Shown here one piece after another: positions 13,241 to 13,856 of a stretch of 13,856 nucleotides of DNA. The stretch lies in assembly GCA_027033555.1 (NCBI GenBank), contig JALVLE010000139.1, positions 1 to 13,856 of the forward strand. The letters are read 5' to 3'. The position numbers and the translations under genes are program-made. Below the pieces are notes generated by a model. The model worked only from the letters and a program-made list of their open reading frames with translations. It searched no databases and was not told the origin of the DNA. Origin of the DNA: Caldifarciminota bacterium. GTDB lineage: Bacteria > Hydrothermota > Hydrothermia > UBA1063 > CAJXJZ01. Numbering within the stretch: position 1 is the first letter of the stretch; every line of letters begins with the position of its first letter.

Positions 13241-13856
13241 AAAGGAAAATGAAATCGCCTATGCCTCTGTGTGCTTTCAGATCTTCTCCCTTCTCCAGAG
13301 GGGCAATAACAAGTATTTTCAATGATGGATTTAACCTCTTAAGTTGAAAAACCACTCCCAGCCTATAATCTGAATGGAAGCTACCATTTATATGAAATAC
13401 CTTATATCCCTGGTGAGACTGAAATGCCTTTAAAATAGATTCTGCCATGGTAGCGTCTTTTAAACATTGAGCTTTATAGTAGTTTTCTTTCATTTCCTCC
13501 GAAAATCCAGGCATATGGATTTTTTCCATCGTTTTATAAAACCTTTTCCTGTATTCTTCATTATCATAAAAGACCCTTTTAGCCACAAAGGTTTTTTCCT
13601 CTTCACTCAAAGACTCCAGTACCCCATCCCCCTTTTTAGCCACATTTGAAGCTATATAGCGAGGCACATTGGCTGCAAGCACATAAATCCCCCGGGATTT
13701 ACAATACTCAATTAAAGGCCTGTAAGCGGTATTGTAATTGTTCCACGGACGGGAATTCCGCAGAAAATCTTCTTCCGTGATCTTGCCGTTTAAATAATCA
13801 TCCAGGTATTTCTGTACATCGCGTTCAAACATTTCCAGTGACAGGATAATCGGATA
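13230..13856 (-). CDS. ChaN/Tiki-type (haem-binding uptake family) protein, 5' end cut by window edge
   Basis: The frame is open to the right edge, and the residues before Met at 13832 (PIILSLEMFERDVQ) match the conserved LEMF-x-R core of ChaN-family proteins, so that Met is internal and the gene continues outside the window. Further family marks are a W-x-Y turn about 30 residues on (SRPWNNYN), AANVPR, the late Q-x3-D-x2-MA motif (AQCLKDATMAES) and NGSFHSDYRLG, whose His is a likely ligand. The family includes haem-binding ChaN lipoproteins and TIKI-like proteases. Which activity applies here is unknown, and any signal or lipobox would lie outside. Its stop codon overlaps murA by 11 bp. Confidence 0.78.
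   Translation of the reverse strand, partial: YPIILSLEMFERDVQKYLDDYLNGKITEEDFLRNSRPWNNYNTAYRPLIEYCKSRGIYVLAANVPRYIASNVAKKGDGVLESLSEEEKTFVAKRVFYDNEEYRKRFYKTMEKIHMPGFSEEMKENYYKAQCLKDATMAESILKAFQSHQGYKVFHINGSFHSDYRLGVVFQLKRLNPSLKILVIAPLEKGEDLKAHRGIGDFIFLYEK

Noticed and set aside
13830-13832. ATG at 13832 as the true start of the ChaN-like gene
   Set aside because: The frame stays open to the edge and the preceding residues are part of the conserved LEMF motif, so this Met is internal.

Overview
The window reads as chromosomal backbone from a Gram-negative bacterium with a fairly AT-rich genome. Its proteins are rich in Lys and Glu and Arg is often coded by AGA/AGG, which hints at a thermophile. 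Several protein types point to the Bacteroidetes/FCB side of the tree: a DUF3078-like beta-barrel, a DUF5683-like membrane protein, and a short primary-type sigma factor with no region 1.1 and a Bacteroidetes-like region 2.4. An uncultured FCB-affiliated candidate phylum (for example a WOR-3-like lineage) is a reasonable guess. It is inference from protein style, not a taxonomic result.

Layout. (1) Positions 1-898, minus strand: a small envelope-stress-like cassette of a DUF2089 zinc-ribbon/HTH regulator, a SHOCT-like helical protein and a LiaF/DUF5668-type membrane protein cut by the left edge. A strong promoter (TTGAAA-17 bp-TATAAT) lies so close to the regulator's ATG that the mRNA should be leaderless, and a perfect palindrome sits just upstream of the -35 box. 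(2) 921-1818, minus strand: a single gene for a DUF3078-like outer-membrane protein with its own promoter, ribosome binding site and terminator. (3) 1879-4220, plus strand: a translationally coupled pair, a GT-B glycosyltransferase and a Wzx-type flippase. It ends tail-to-tail with, and overlaps, the next block. (4) 4214-11941, minus strand: a very compact seven-gene block, DksA/TraR-like zinc finger, gyrA, DUF5683-like protein, rseP, L7Ae-like protein, long GlmL/MutL-type ATPase and RpoD/SigA-type sigma factor. Every junction overlaps or is at most 4 bp apart, and a candidate promoter lies upstream of the first gene. (5) 11969-13856, minus strand: murA, overlapped by the end of a ChaN/Tiki-type gene that runs off the right edge.

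The genes combine core functions (DNA supercoiling, transcription initiation, peptidoglycan synthesis, intramembrane proteolysis) with envelope functions (flippase, glycosyltransferase, outer-membrane protein, stress cassette). The dksA-like to rpoD block puts a topoisomerase, a site-2 protease and a primary-type sigma factor on what looks like one transcript. Its least explained members are the GlmL-like ATPase, with no B12-dependent mutase beside it, and the short L7Ae-like protein wedged between overlapping neighbours.

No tRNA, rRNA, CRISPR array, insertion sequence or integrase was seen, and no gene-free stretch exceeds about 130 bp. The clearest leads for something undescribed are the leaderless, palindrome-associated DUF2089 cassette and the GlmL/L7Ae pair inside the core operon. 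Neither is proved to be a new system from sequence alone.
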